Assembly: GCF_040954835.1 (NCBI RefSeq)
Contig: NC_090705.1
Coordinates: 18,545,436 to 18,609,435 of the forward strand
Source: Lepisosteus oculatus
Taxonomy: Eukaryota > Chordata > Actinopteri > Semionotiformes > Lepisosteidae
Direction: 5' to 3'
Length of the DNA: 64,000 nt
Within the stretch, counting starts at the first letter, position 1; every line of letters begins with the position of its first letter. The notes below the pieces were generated by a model. It saw only the letters and a list, made by a program, of their open reading frames with translations. It had not been told where the DNA came from and searched no databases. The translations under genes were made by a program, and so were the position numbers. This document shows, piece after piece, positions 1-9,389 of this stretch.

Positions 1-4
1 CCAA

Positions 5-49
5 GTCACATTATTTTATAGCGTTTTTATAGCGTTATCAAAAACGGTG
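5..49 (+). repeat. Left terminal inverted repeat
   Basis: Starts GTCACATTATTTTATAGCG. It pairs with the reverse complement of 1826-1870, with mismatches only in the inner part. It also contains a short internal direct repeat of TATAGCG at about 18-23 and 29-34. Confidence 0.85.
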
Positions 50-806
50 TTACTGTAGTTTACTGAGTCCCATGTCACATGGTCTATGATTGAAACCTGT
101 AAAACCGGTTTAATTCGTCACAGCCGGCACTCTTCAGGTGTGAGGGTCTTCTGCTCAGAATGAAACGCTAAAATGTGTATATTCTAATGGTAGTGGGGGC
201 GGGGTGTGTGGGAACAGGTTTGGTTGAAATTGCATTGGAGATCTATGTTCTTCATACCTGAAACATTTTCTCTGAAAGCATTTTCTTCGCAGTTTAACCG
301 ATCTTGTTACAGCATGTTACAGTTTACTATTATTAACCGTATTAATTTTAAGTGTTTAATGTAAAATCTTGTAAAAATATATTTTCATTGTTCAAATATA
401 CATTAAGTCTGACTATCATATAATAAGTTAAATACAAAACTAAAGAAAAAATAGGGTTAAATATAATTCAAAATATTTTGCTAACAATGTTAACTTTATG
501 AATAATAAAATGTATTAACTAAGGAGTAGGATGGCACAGTTGTTAGTATGTTTTTTGTTTTGTTTCTTTTTCATAAATACAACAGTAGTACCTGATGTCT
601 CAGTGGCTTTCAAAATTAAATTATGCATGCAAACCTGTGAACTAGAAAGATAACTAAGATATCCATCCATTATATTCCATAATATCCATGAAATATATGG
701 CGCTGAAATACAGTGTGTGTGACGCATAAAAGACACCAAGGGATTGGGTGAGCTCCCATCACAAAAAAAAAACTGCGAACCTGCACTACAGCGACCATAG
801 TACAGT

Positions 807-1299
807 ATGGAGACCAAGGCGTTTTACGGGAAGAGACGGGGTGCTTCTGCCTCCCCAGCTTCCAAAGAGCGAAGGGTAAGCAAATACAGCAGACTTCATC
901 TGAAATACGCGATTACAGCGCATATTACAAGGTATTATTGCCGTTTTGAATTTTAAATTCAATTATAATTATTTCTTTGTAGCCTGTTCTTCAAGAAAAC
1001 ACCACACGGGCGAAACGATCTACCACCAGGACAGTAAAAAAGAAAGCGGTAAGACGGAAAAAAAGAAAAGTTTATTTTGACTTCTGTTCCGCGACTGATG
1101 AATACTACTGTGTGACTTTATTTCTTACATGAATTATGTTATTTTGCCACAGGCCGTGGGTCTCTGCTCTCGGCCACTGGCCAGGGTGCCAACCTGTAGA
1201 AGCAGCACCTGTATGGAGACATTTCGGCAGCAGCGGGAGCATTATGATGCATTACTGGGGAGGATTGGGAGGCTAGAGTTCCAGCAGTTATACAGTTGA
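807..1299 (+). CDS. 5' exons of the BEN-element gene
   Basis: Three plausible exons precede the BEN exon. Exon 1 (807-875) starts at ATG and encodes 23 residues beginning METKAFYGKRRG; it ends at a good donor (GGTAAGC). Exon 2 (983-1048) follows a TTTCTTTGTAG acceptor, encodes 22 basic residues including a TTRTVKKK run, and ends at GTAAGA. Both are multiples of three, so the frame is kept. Exon 3 starts after TTTTGCCACAG at 1153 and encodes a helical stretch containing FRQQREHYDALLGRIGRLEF before meeting TGA at 1297-1299. The basic N-terminal part followed by a possible coiled coil suggests a nuclear DNA-binding protein. The TGA is bypassed only if the reading frame shifts by one base to the BEN frame. 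The exon structure is prediction only, without transcript support. Confidence 0.5.
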
Positions 1300-1795
1300 G
1301 CAGCTGTCTCCCGAAAAGTGCCTCTCCCCGCCGCGCAGGCTGCAATGCCTGGCGGAAGCTCTGCCCCCCGCAGAGCACACACCGCCTCAGGACACTCCAT
1401 CCCGGCCTCTCAGTTCACCACCGCGCAGGAATCTGTTGATGCTGTCCCCGCCGGCTATCTCCCCCCAGGAAGCACAGCGGAATTCACAGATGCCAGTGGG
1501 ACGAATAATTCTCCCAGATGTCCAACTGCTACCCATCACCCAGGAGATGGAGGGGGGGTTGTACTTGCAGTGCATCAGCATAGACGGGAAAGCAAGAGCC
1601 GACCGCTACGCCGCCCTCGTGTTTCGAAATCTTGTGACTTTTGAAATTTACTGGGGGTGGACCATGTCTGTAAATTTCGATGGGTCCAGAGGCAAAAGTG
1701 CCTTGCCTTGCAATCTCCGGGAAACCATTAGTACGATGGTGAATCGGAGATTCTCAACCCTTGCTGCGGACGACTGGATCAGTGTCGCAGTTTAA
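1277..1795 (+). CDS. BEN-domain coding region, frame-interrupted from its upstream exons
   Basis: The frame is open from 1277 to TAA at 1793-1795. The C-terminal part has the BEN signature: a YAALVFRNL helix, then NFDGSRGKSALP, then a helix ending in WISV. BEN domains are DNA- and chromatin-binding modules. In fish genomes they occur in many multicopy predicted proteins with the same Y-x5-F...DGSRGK-x-ALP pattern. A proline-rich linker with SPPRR repeats (about residues 15-60 of the frame) separates it from the upstream helix. The usual tail after the tryptophan is shorter than in other BEN proteins, so the end may be truncated. A one-base frame change near 1277-1297 separates this frame from exon 3, either from decay, an unseen splice or a sequence error. 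Likely role: chromatin or DNA binding; any role in transposition is unknown. Confidence 0.65.
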   Translation, partial: SSSSYTVEQLSPEKCLSPPRRLQCLAEALPPAEHTPPQDTPSRPLSSPPRRNLLMLSPPAISPQEAQRNSQMPVGRIILPDVQLLPITQEMEGGLYLQCISIDGKARADRYAALVFRNLVTFEIYWGWTMSVNFDGSRGKSALPCNLRETISTMVNRRFSTLAADDWISVAV

Positions 1796-1825
1796 ATAAT
1801 GTGAGTCAGGAAACTAACACAGCGC

Positions 1826-1870
1826 CACCGGATTTAATAACGCAATAAAAACGCTATAAAATAATGTGAC
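1826..1870 (-). repeat. Right terminal inverted repeat
   Basis: The reverse complement begins GTCACATTATTTTATAGCG, identical to the left end. The inner part diverges slightly, with TTGCG where the left arm has TAGCG. Confidence 0.85.
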
Positions 1871-2305
1871 ACAGTACAGCACAGTACAATAATACTGACC
1901 ATGACTTTAGAAGCATAAATTACCTTACACTCAATTTAAACACAAGCTGTCTTTCTGTATGAACCTCTAAGCTGGTTCATACAGAAAATGTAGAAATGCA
2001 TTAGCCTGATTATGATTAAAAAACATATAATTAAACACGCGTTTGCGATTTAAATCAGAACACGATTTAAATCAATATAAATGTTTATATTGTAACGCAT
2101 ACTGTCCAGCCTCCATTTCTCTATAAAAATTTACTGTTCCACACACACACACAATAGAAGCAGGAACCGCTGTCAGAAGGGAAGATATGTTCAAAATATC
2201 GCAACATGATCGATATTTGCGATATTTTGAAATATAAAAGTCAATTGACTGTCCATAATATCGCTTACCTATTTTTTCGAAGAAATGTTTGTTAAAATAA
2301 AAGTC
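1871..2305. other. Non-coding flank with short (AC)n
   Basis: AT-rich sequence with a short (AC)n tract at about 2140-2153. No conserved reading frame is recognised. Confidence 0.5.
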
Positions 2306-2378
2306 CAGCACCAGCTAGATTCGAACACACAACCTGCCAGTTGGTAGTCACGCACCTAGACCAGTAGGCTACAAGACA
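2306..2378 (-). repeat. tRNA-like sequence (tRNA pseudogene or SINE head)
   Basis: On the minus strand there is an A-box-like TAGCCTACTGG at 2371-2361, and a B-box core TTCGAAT at 2325-2319 exactly 46 nt later, the spacing of tRNA positions 8 and 54. The D stem (GCCT with AGGT) can pair. The anticodon, T and acceptor stems pair poorly, so this is not a working tRNA. It is best read as a decayed tRNA-derived SINE or pseudogene; the isotype cannot be assigned. Confidence 0.45.
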
Positions 2379-3257
2379 GCTCGCATGATTAGGCAGGCGA
2401 AACAGCCCTAAACAGCCCTGTCGCAGTACACGGATATAATCATACCGTTATTAAATTCTTTAGATACGCGATTCCATATTATATTCCCTTTTAATCAAAT
2501 TCTAAAAGTATGCTTGTTGACTCCGGTATCACGTTAGTTAAAGACTTCGAAGCTTACAATGTTTAGGGAGAAATGGAATACTGGTGTGTATTTTTTTCTT
2601 TAAAGTACCAAGACCAGCTATATACTGTATGTTTACGTTCCAAAATTAATATCGTTTATGGCCTTCACACGCATTACAGTATGCTCCTATTCTTTTTATG
2701 CTCAGCTACTAAGATTTCCCTTCAGTGGTAAAATTCAATATCTACAACAGGCACAGTAAAGACGTTTACAGTAAGTCTTTCTACGACAGACCAACGGACC
2801 ACGAGTGCCCCTGGCGGTCAACCAATCACGCACCGTGGTACCCCGTGTCATCTTACCTGCGGTACGTGTCTGTACCGCACACTTTGAATGGCTGCAACTG
2901 TACAATACTCCTGATACTGCCTACAATCTAAAACACTTTCTCATTATGGGAGAAAGAAATCTAGAAAGGTTTCAGAAGAAATCTTTTTACAGATCTTTTG
3001 AATAACATGTTTTCCAACCCTGTCCAGACATCTTGAATAGAAGACAGATTGGCCTGCCGACTCTGCACAAGAAACTGAAGATGTGCCCCCTAAATTGATC
3101 TTCTCTGCTTGCTTATATGGTCAGTTTCCAGCACATTTAATATGAATGTGACAGCATATCAACTACTTTATATTAAAACTGTCAACTATTGTCATCTATC
3201 TACATTTTTAATTTTAATATATCTTTTAAGATAAGAAGGGCAGAGGGGTATGTTCAC
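2379..3257. other. Intergenic, no recognised gene
   Basis: AT-rich sequence. Short frames around 2725-3005 have no recognisable family features. Confidence 0.5.
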
Positions 3258-3701
3258 GACAGCAGCCATATCACCCTGCAACTCACAACTGGCAACCCAC
3301 TGAAGCTAAGCACGTGTGAGTCTGGTCAGTACCTGGATGTGAGACCTGGGAAAAACTGCTGGGAGAGGTGTTAGTGGACCAGTAGGGGATGCGGTCTGCG
3401 GGCCATGTGGGTCCTAATGCCCCAGTAGAGTAATGGGGATGCTATACTGCAAACAGGCACCGTCCTTTGGATGAGATGTAAAACAGAGGTCCTGACTCTC
3501 TGTGGTCATTAAAAATCCCAGGGTGTTACTCTCCAAAAATAACCCTGGTGTCCTGGCCAAATTTCTCATTGGCCCTTACCAATCATGGCCTCCTAATAAT
3601 CCCCATCTATGAATTGGCTTCATTACACTGCTCTCCTCCCCACTGATAGCTGATGTGTGGTGAGTGTTTTGGCCCACTATGGCTGCTGTCGCATCATCTA
3701 G
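3258..3701 (+). repeat. 5S-rRNA-derived SINE (SINE3 type), 3' truncated
   Basis: The head resembles 5S rRNA: GCAGCCATATCACCCTG, GAAGCTAAGCACG and TGGTCAGTACCTGGATG appear in 5S order. These include the internal promoter region, so the strand is plus. The body (GTCCTGACTCTCTGTGGTCA, ACCAATCATGGCCTCCTAAT) matches the other copies in this window. It breaks off after CGCATCATCTAG and lacks the 3' tail seen in the copy at 62182-62707. Confidence 0.8.
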
Positions 3702-4212
3702 TTTGAACTTTGTAGGTGTTTGTCTCTTCAAGCACATATGTTTTTTTATATTACTTTAATTGTTTTTTTAAATCATATTAACTTACCCTTTTTCTATGGT
3801 AGTAACAGCCTTATTTCAATTGCCACATTGTGCCTCTTCTCATTGTTAATCACCATGGTAATTAATTCAATATATAATTAAGGAGCTCATTGTGCTTAAC
3901 AGTATCTTTCCAACACTGTTAATAAACCTGACCTTACCCATCTCCTGAAAAGTTCACGACTCAATGCCCATTCTAAGCTTGTCTGCACCCTCTAATTATA
4001 TTGCTGGATTTATTTTTTTAAATTTGAGTGCTAATATGAGGCCAGAATTTAATTGCAGACAATAGTTTCGGGCATTACCCTTTAGCTACACACAGGGGCA
4101 TTAGAGATGAAAGTGAACAAGTGCTTTGTAACGCATCCTGAGTGAGTTAGTTTTTTAGTCGGCCATTTTCTAACAGCTTTATCCAACACAGCATCATGGG
4201 GAAGCCAAAGAC

Positions 4213-4355
4213 TATTCTGACAAGCAACAGCTGCAGGGCGGGATACACTCTGGATGGCACACCAGTCGATCACGGGGCACACACAGACACAGACACACAC
4301 ACTCACACCAGGACCGATTTTACCGCACTGCCAGGCATCGGTGCTAACCACTGCG
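4213..4355 (+). repeat. LINE 3'-end-like interspersed repeat
   Basis: Contains GGATACACTCTGGATGGCAC, a CA/CAGA-rich stretch and GGTGCTAACCACTGCGTCAC. The same arrangement recurs at 52080-52330 and, more decayed, at 35583-35760. It is a common fish repeat of the LINE 3'-tail type; the exact family is uncertain. Confidence 0.55.
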
Positions 4356-5330
4356 TCACTTTGCTAAAATCAATTCGGTTCTTAAGCTGATTCAAGCTTT
4401 GAGCAAGAAGAAGAAAATTATGCACTAGTGGGCACTGATGGTAATACTGTAATACTGCCTGTGACAGCTCTAAAAATGGTTGGCTGCTTAGTCTTTTTTA
4501 CTGCATCATTAGTGACACTACAGTCGTTTGATAGGACTTAGTACAGCTTGAAAGCACTGCAGTACATGATTAGAATCAAATTTGATAATTGCCCGCAGTG
4601 AAATATTTTCTATACTGGCAGGCAAAGAGCCCAGTGTAGGAAGCAGTGGGGTTACATTAGAAAAAAAGTGCTTTGTCTGGTTTGTCTGAAGAGTAAATTT
4701 ATTTATAGTTAAGTTTATTGGCAGGATAAAACCCCTTAAGAGCATCATCTCATTTTAAATTATTAAAATGTTTCTTTGACATCTTTTTCAGCAATATTTT
4801 TATTAAATGTTAGAATTATACAATATACAGCACATAGGATTGTTTATGTTAAAATAAAGTAGCATTGTTACAGTTCTTATTCTAAGAAACAGAATTTCAA
4901 CCGCATAGCACAATATAGATAATTTTACAGGTGCAGTCTATTAAATAAATTGACATCTAGTTTTTGAAATGTCAAGAAGTTAAAACTGATATGATCTCTA
5001 CGGTAGATATTGAAAATTTACTAACAGATAGAATAAAAATAGTCCAGAATTCTTTCTGTGCTGTTGAATAAACAGGATTGTATATGAGAAAGACAGCAAA
5101 ACATCAATCAATGCTTCTGCCATGGGCAGGTACAGTAGATGATAATGCGAGGAACATCCCCAGAAAGACAACCTGTAGCATCAAGTCAAATCAAACATGT
5201 GACCTCAGACAAACATAAAGCAAACAGACAGGTCCCAAAACTGGAACCAATCTTTGAAAATAAATGAAGGTAATATGACTTGTCTCCTCTGTTACTTATA
5301 GTCTTGTTTTTACCAGTGTAATTCAAAGAA
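4356..5330. other. Intergenic, no recognised gene
   Basis: AT-rich sequence without recognised domains, RNA genes or repeats. It may hold the promoter of the downstream duplicated unit. Confidence 0.4.
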
Positions 5331-5523
5331 ATGTATGTGATGCTCTCTTTAAATATAGCTTAGCAAACATTACTGTGAAAATGTCACCATATTACATCAC
5401 AATTGAGACCTCTTGTGATGTCATCAGAACCCCTGACATCAAGGTTCTAATCTTTCAAAAGCACAAACCAAGTGGGTAACAGGGCATTAAATGTTTGGCT
5501 TTTGCAGAGAGAAGAAGCAAGGA

Positions 5524-5715
5524 ATGAAGACTATATTGGCAGCTTTTGGACTCCTTGTATGGGGAGAGCAGTTTGCTAATGAAAAGAGGGCCCCAATCTC
5601 TGCAGAGCTCTGCTTGGTGCCCACTGAGGCTGAACTGCTGACCAGACATGAGGAGGAGCTGTGGAGGCTGGGGATAACCAGACAGTAAACTGCCCAGGTC
5701 CCTGAGGACAAATTG
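5524..5715 (+). pseudogene. Unit A block 1: signal-peptide-like exon of an unidentified gene
   Basis: The ATG at 5524 begins MKTILAAFGLLVWGEQFANE, which looks like a signal peptide with a hydrophobic core. A KR dibasic pair and the sequence PTEAELLTRHEEELWRL follow. The frame ends at TAA 5686-5688, but a donor-like GTAGGC follows at 5716. The corresponding position in unit B (14890-15083) lacks the stop and runs to the same donor, so the stop here looks like a lesion. Both units share a TGATGTCAT motif about 100-110 bp upstream, a variant of the cAMP-response element. A secreted peptide precursor is possible, but I do not recognise the family and assign no function. Confidence 0.4.
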
Positions 5716-5908
5716 GTAGGCAACAGGATACACCCCTTTTCTTTATAAACATGAAAACTACTGGAGTGTGCCTTGAGCTCTATATTTAATATAAACCCAA
5801 CATACAGTAAGAGTGATTGGCTGGTTATGTGATTTTGACTTCAAGTTTGTATACTGTAAATTTTGTATTGTCAAGTTTGTATCCTGACCTGTTTTACTTA
5901 TTTGTCAT

Positions 5909-6332
5909 TGTGACCGACAAGCCATAAGCAATTCACGAGGAACGACAACGCCCAAAATCAAAGCGTAATGAACTATTGTGGAGTGAATATTTGGCTGAAC
6001 CCGCTTGGCTGAGGGCCGACCTCCTGGCCATAGGATGAGGAGGCCAGGACCCCCCAGCAAAGTAACCAAGGGGTAGCTGCAGAGGTGGAGGTGGAGTTGG
6101 GGGTGGAGGTGGGATGCAAAAGTCGCATGCGAGGGAGAGAGATATCGCATTTGGTATTTATAGTGTTCGGTGGGGGAAGGATGAAGGGAGTGATTGCTAA
6201 TCGCTGACGTCTGGGAATGATTAAGTGTGGTTGTTGTCATCCTTCCCAAACTTTAGTTAAATAAACTCCATAAGGTAACTGCAGTCACTCCATTTCTCAT
6301 CTGGGGTTGATCTTCTTGCAATAACCACTACA
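5909..6332 (+). mobile_element. LTR-like insertion between blocks 1 and 2 of unit A
   Basis: This GC-rich island in AT-rich surroundings begins TGTGACCGACAAGCC and ends CCACTACA, so its ends are TG and CA. It contains a TATA-like TATTTATAG near 6160 and AATAAA near 6262, which fits an LTR. The flanking pentamers GTCAT and ATAAA do not match, so no target duplication supports the boundaries. Repeats of GGTGGAGGTGG type occupy about 6084-6115. Unit B has no equivalent insertion. Confidence 0.35.
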
Positions 6333-6491
6333 ATAAAATGTAGTGGTTATTACAATATGTTATTTAACCCCCATGCATACATACAAATATATACAGTATT
6401 TTTTTTCTTTTTGATAAGTTCAACTTTTGTTTGATATTTCTATCAGCACAACAGGTTCCACTTGATCTCTGACTCCGCAGTTTCTCTCCAG

Positions 6492-6626
6492 ATGATCAGG
6501 ACCCTGGACCCCTTGTCCACAGAGACAGTGAGGGCAGGCTGCCGTCTGTGTGTGGAGCACAGTGGGCTCCTTCACCTTCTGTGCTGTGTCCTGGTCTGGA
6601 TCAAGAGGCGTCTCACACAGAAATAG
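6492..6626 (+). pseudogene. Unit A block 2: conserved 135-bp exon-like block
   Basis: Follows a TTTCTCTCCAG acceptor and ends before GTTAGA. It is 135 bp, a whole number of codons, and differs from unit B (15645-15779) at only five positions. In the frame starting at the first base it reads MIRTLDPLST..., includes a Cys-rich stretch and a hydrophobic HLLCCVLVWIKRR segment, and ends AAA TAG here but AAA CAG in unit B. A second plus frame is open in A but has a TGA in B. The true frame is therefore unsure. The minus strand is also open, but its ends do not carry splice signals. Confidence 0.4.
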
Positions 6627-7342
6627 GTTAGAGTCTGTATGGTCAGACTGTGGTAAAAATGCTTTATCCACTGGGAAAAGAAAACTACAGTACAGTAGGA
6701 GGCTAAGAACTGTCACTGCTAATACAGCCAACACAGTTATTTATATTACCAAATCTGAGTACAGCACTACCATGCCGAAAGCAATAAGTGTTTAATATTT
6801 GAGTAGAGGTTTTGAATATGACTGTCTGATTAAAGCAAATATTGTTAAACAATAATGTTGTTCTCTTCAGTAAATATCAGCATGTGGCTGGTTAAGTTGA
6901 TTAAGACTTCGTCCATCATCAAAGTTCCTCACTCACTGCAGAAACTGTCTGAAATTTTACCATTCAAGGTTATTAAACTGGCATATCAAATTGTATGGAA
7001 CAGCAATATGGATGCATTTAATCACATTAAAAAGATGTTGTCTCTCCTAAACATAATGGTTATAAATATTGTAATTTCGTAGTTTAATGAGAAGATGTGA
7101 GAAAGATAAGGCATTCTGTCGATCATATATTTTGGTTGCTTGTAGTTTAATGATCACATTATTTAATCAAACTGTTTCTTAAAGGATGTCATTGGACCAA
7201 TTACAAGAATGTAGCAGAGAACATGTAGAATTCACTGTGTTAAGAAGTGCCTCTTATCCTGAATATTCCAAAGCTACATTTATATTGTGATTGCTTTTCC
7301 ACCTATTATAATATATCCTGGGCTGTAATATTCTCTTCTCAG

Positions 7343-7513
7343 GGCTGGGCTCTAGGAGCTGCAGTGATGCCCTGCCATGACTGTTTCCAGAACGATGACA
7401 AACAGAGAGACACCAAAAACACAATCAAACAGCAGAGCCCTGTCCCTTACACTGATCTCACAGAGCACACCAAGAAGAGGAAGAGGAAGAGGAGAGGCAA
7501 GGCATCTTCATAG
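7343..7513 (+). pseudogene. Unit A block 3: exon-like block with basic C-terminus
   Basis: The acceptor TTCTCTTCTCAG precedes 7343. The frame from the first base encodes 56 residues with PCHDCFQNDD and ends in a strongly basic HTKKRKRKRRGKASS tail at TAG 7511-7513. A basic tail could serve heparin binding or nuclear localisation, but this is only inference. The equivalent block in unit B (16392-16550) has indels and stops. Confidence 0.4.
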
Positions 7514-7599
7514 CTTCACACTGTGGATAACTGCAGTACCCAGAAGTGAACACTAGGAGGTGCAGCATAAGATCTTAAACTTAAAAGTTTAACTCTGCT

Positions 7600-8172
7600 T
7601 CTTAGTTTCTTTATTCTTATAAAGAAATATTTCACTTTTAGGAAAATATTTGTTACTTTGATAAATCCCTTTCTTTGTTTTGTTTTAATGTTACTGTATA
7701 ACTACAGTACCTGTATGAAATATACTAGGTCCTGGATACTGTGTCTTAATAATGACTTTGCTCTACCTAAATTGTTTATTCCTCTATTTTTAAGCCATCT
7801 GCAAATTTGACACAGTTAGCAATTGCCACACTGTACTAACTATCAGAACACATTATGGGGTAATCACAGCTACCAGTGTAACTTCAACTTCAATTGCCAA
7901 TTAATCAATTGCAATGCCAAAGTGATCTGGAACAATATCAGTCCCACTGATAAAGTGAGGCTCCTGCTACTGCTATCAAGCAGTGTCAGGTTTATCGGGG
8001 GAACTATACACAGTTTCGGTTCATATGCCACACTATCAGGGAGGGGGATCTTTCACAGGTTACTACATCTACTGATTTACAAACATTACATTCCTTCTTA
8101 GGTCATACTTTTATGAATATGTAGTTCAAGTGGGTAGCTGCGTCAGCATGCATTGGCTGCAAAGGTACAAAT
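7600..8172. other. Intergenic, no recognised gene
   Basis: AT-rich sequence with no conserved features recognised. Confidence 0.4.
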
Positions 8173-8262
8173 AATAGGTTTATTAGGTGCTCACACCTAA
8201 AGAAGGCTCCATGGCCAAAACGTTGTTTTCTTTCTTCTTTTTCAGCATGGAATAAACCTATT
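8173..8262 (+). ncRNA. Hammerhead ribozyme relic of Penelope-like element type
   Basis: A perfect 12-bp inverted repeat (8173-8184 and 8251-8262) encloses a hammerhead-like core. CTAAAGA at 8197-8203 corresponds to the consensus CUGANGA, a GGC/GCC stem follows, and CAAAAC at 8216-8221 corresponds to CGAAAC. The layout matches ribozymes carried by Penelope-like retroelements. Two essential guanines are now adenine (8199 and 8217), so cleavage activity should be lost. The adjacent AATAAACC supports an element terminus. Confidence 0.5.
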
Positions 8263-9027
8263 ACTTGTTCCTTTTATGAATATGTCAAGTTCATACCTAA
8301 ATATGCTTCCATCATGGATCCCTTGAGAGCACTATTTTGTTAAACTTAATGCCTTACCCATTCAAAAGCTAATCTACAAAGTAAAACAGTTGATTGTGAA
8401 TGGTCCAACTCTAATACTGTTTGATCCTGCATTATGCACTATTGTTACAACCAATGCTTTGGACTATCTACAATAGGTGCCGTTTTTATTCAATATTATC
8501 CAGATGAAAGACAGAACCATTACAATACATTTGCAATGCAGAACACTTGCCAAAGTAGAATTAAAAGTATTTCACTATGCAGGAAAAAAGCTCCTGCATG
8601 TCTGGAGAAAAATGTAGAGCTTACCTGTGGGGATGAGAGTTTACTTTGCAAACAGACTGTAGCCTGTTGAGCACACTTTTTATAACTAAGGTTAGGAAGA
8701 GGGGGGATATGCATTGCCAAATGGTCAGCTTGGTTACAGTCTTTCAATTACACAATTCAATACAAACCAACCAAGTTCAGAAAGCTTTGCAACCAACTGT
8801 TTATTTCCTTTACCATTACCTACTGTATTGAACTGCAGATTGCATGCCTGAAGATAACACAGCAGTAGTTTCATTTACAGTACAAATGCCCTTCAAACTA
8901 CTATTAAAGCAGAAGTACTGTCTTACAGTATGTATCTAGGACATATCCAACTGTGTGAAAAAGGAAGTGAATCCAAACCTTTGAGCCTACTTCAGAATAT
9001 TTGTATTTGCAAGGCAGTCTTTCATCA

Positions 9028-9065
9028 ATTTCCCTACGGGATTAATAAAGTATTATCTATCTATC
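9028..9065 (+). repeat. Non-LTR retrotransposon 3' tail with (TCTA)n
   Basis: TTCCCTACGGGATTAATAAAG followed by TATTATCTATCTATCT is the typical end of several fish LINEs, where the 3' UTR runs into a short tetranucleotide repeat. Only the tail remains. Confidence 0.5.
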
Positions 9066-9389
9066 TCTTGAATATGATCAGTCATCAAAGAATTGTAGAA
9101 ACAAAACAAAGACTACAAGATTTATACCGGTGGGCTGGACAAGTATAAGATGCCATTCACTCTTGTTAAATGTATCGATTGCATGACAACACCTTGTCCT
9201 GATTGTTCAAGGGACAAACTTGCATATTGTAAAATGTGGCATTGTGGGACCTTTTGACTGTTGTTTTGCTATTACTCTGATAATTGTAGTAAATAGTTAT
9301 AAACTGATTTTACCTCACAAGTCACATCTGCTACTGATTTATGAATTCTCTCAATTTTAGCACAGCAGGCATTCCTAAAGAATTAATTT

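Larger units (their letters stand above)
5..1870 (+). mobile_element. TIR-bounded DNA element carrying a BEN-domain gene, no transposase seen
   Basis: The two ends form long imperfect terminal inverted repeats. Positions 5-49 match the reverse complement of 1826-1870: the first 25 bases are identical, and most of the next 20 match. The roughly 1.87-kb interior holds one plus-strand spliced gene with a BEN domain and nothing resembling a transposase, so the element is probably mobilised in trans or is a truncated relative of a larger transposon. Only four bases of left flank are in the window, and no target-site duplication of 2 to 10 bp fits them, so the superfamily cannot be set. The termini begin GTCACATTATTTTATAGCG. 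This structure is seen directly; that it is a transposon is inference from the TIRs. Confidence 0.75.

Noticed and set aside
1318..1644. 108-codon plus frame in the TIR element
   Set aside because: It overlaps the BEN frame, has a low-complexity composition and no domain. The BEN frame is the conserved one.
5905..6249. 114-codon minus-strand frame
   Set aside because: It lies within a GC-rich LTR-like insertion and has repetitive His/Leu/Pro composition.
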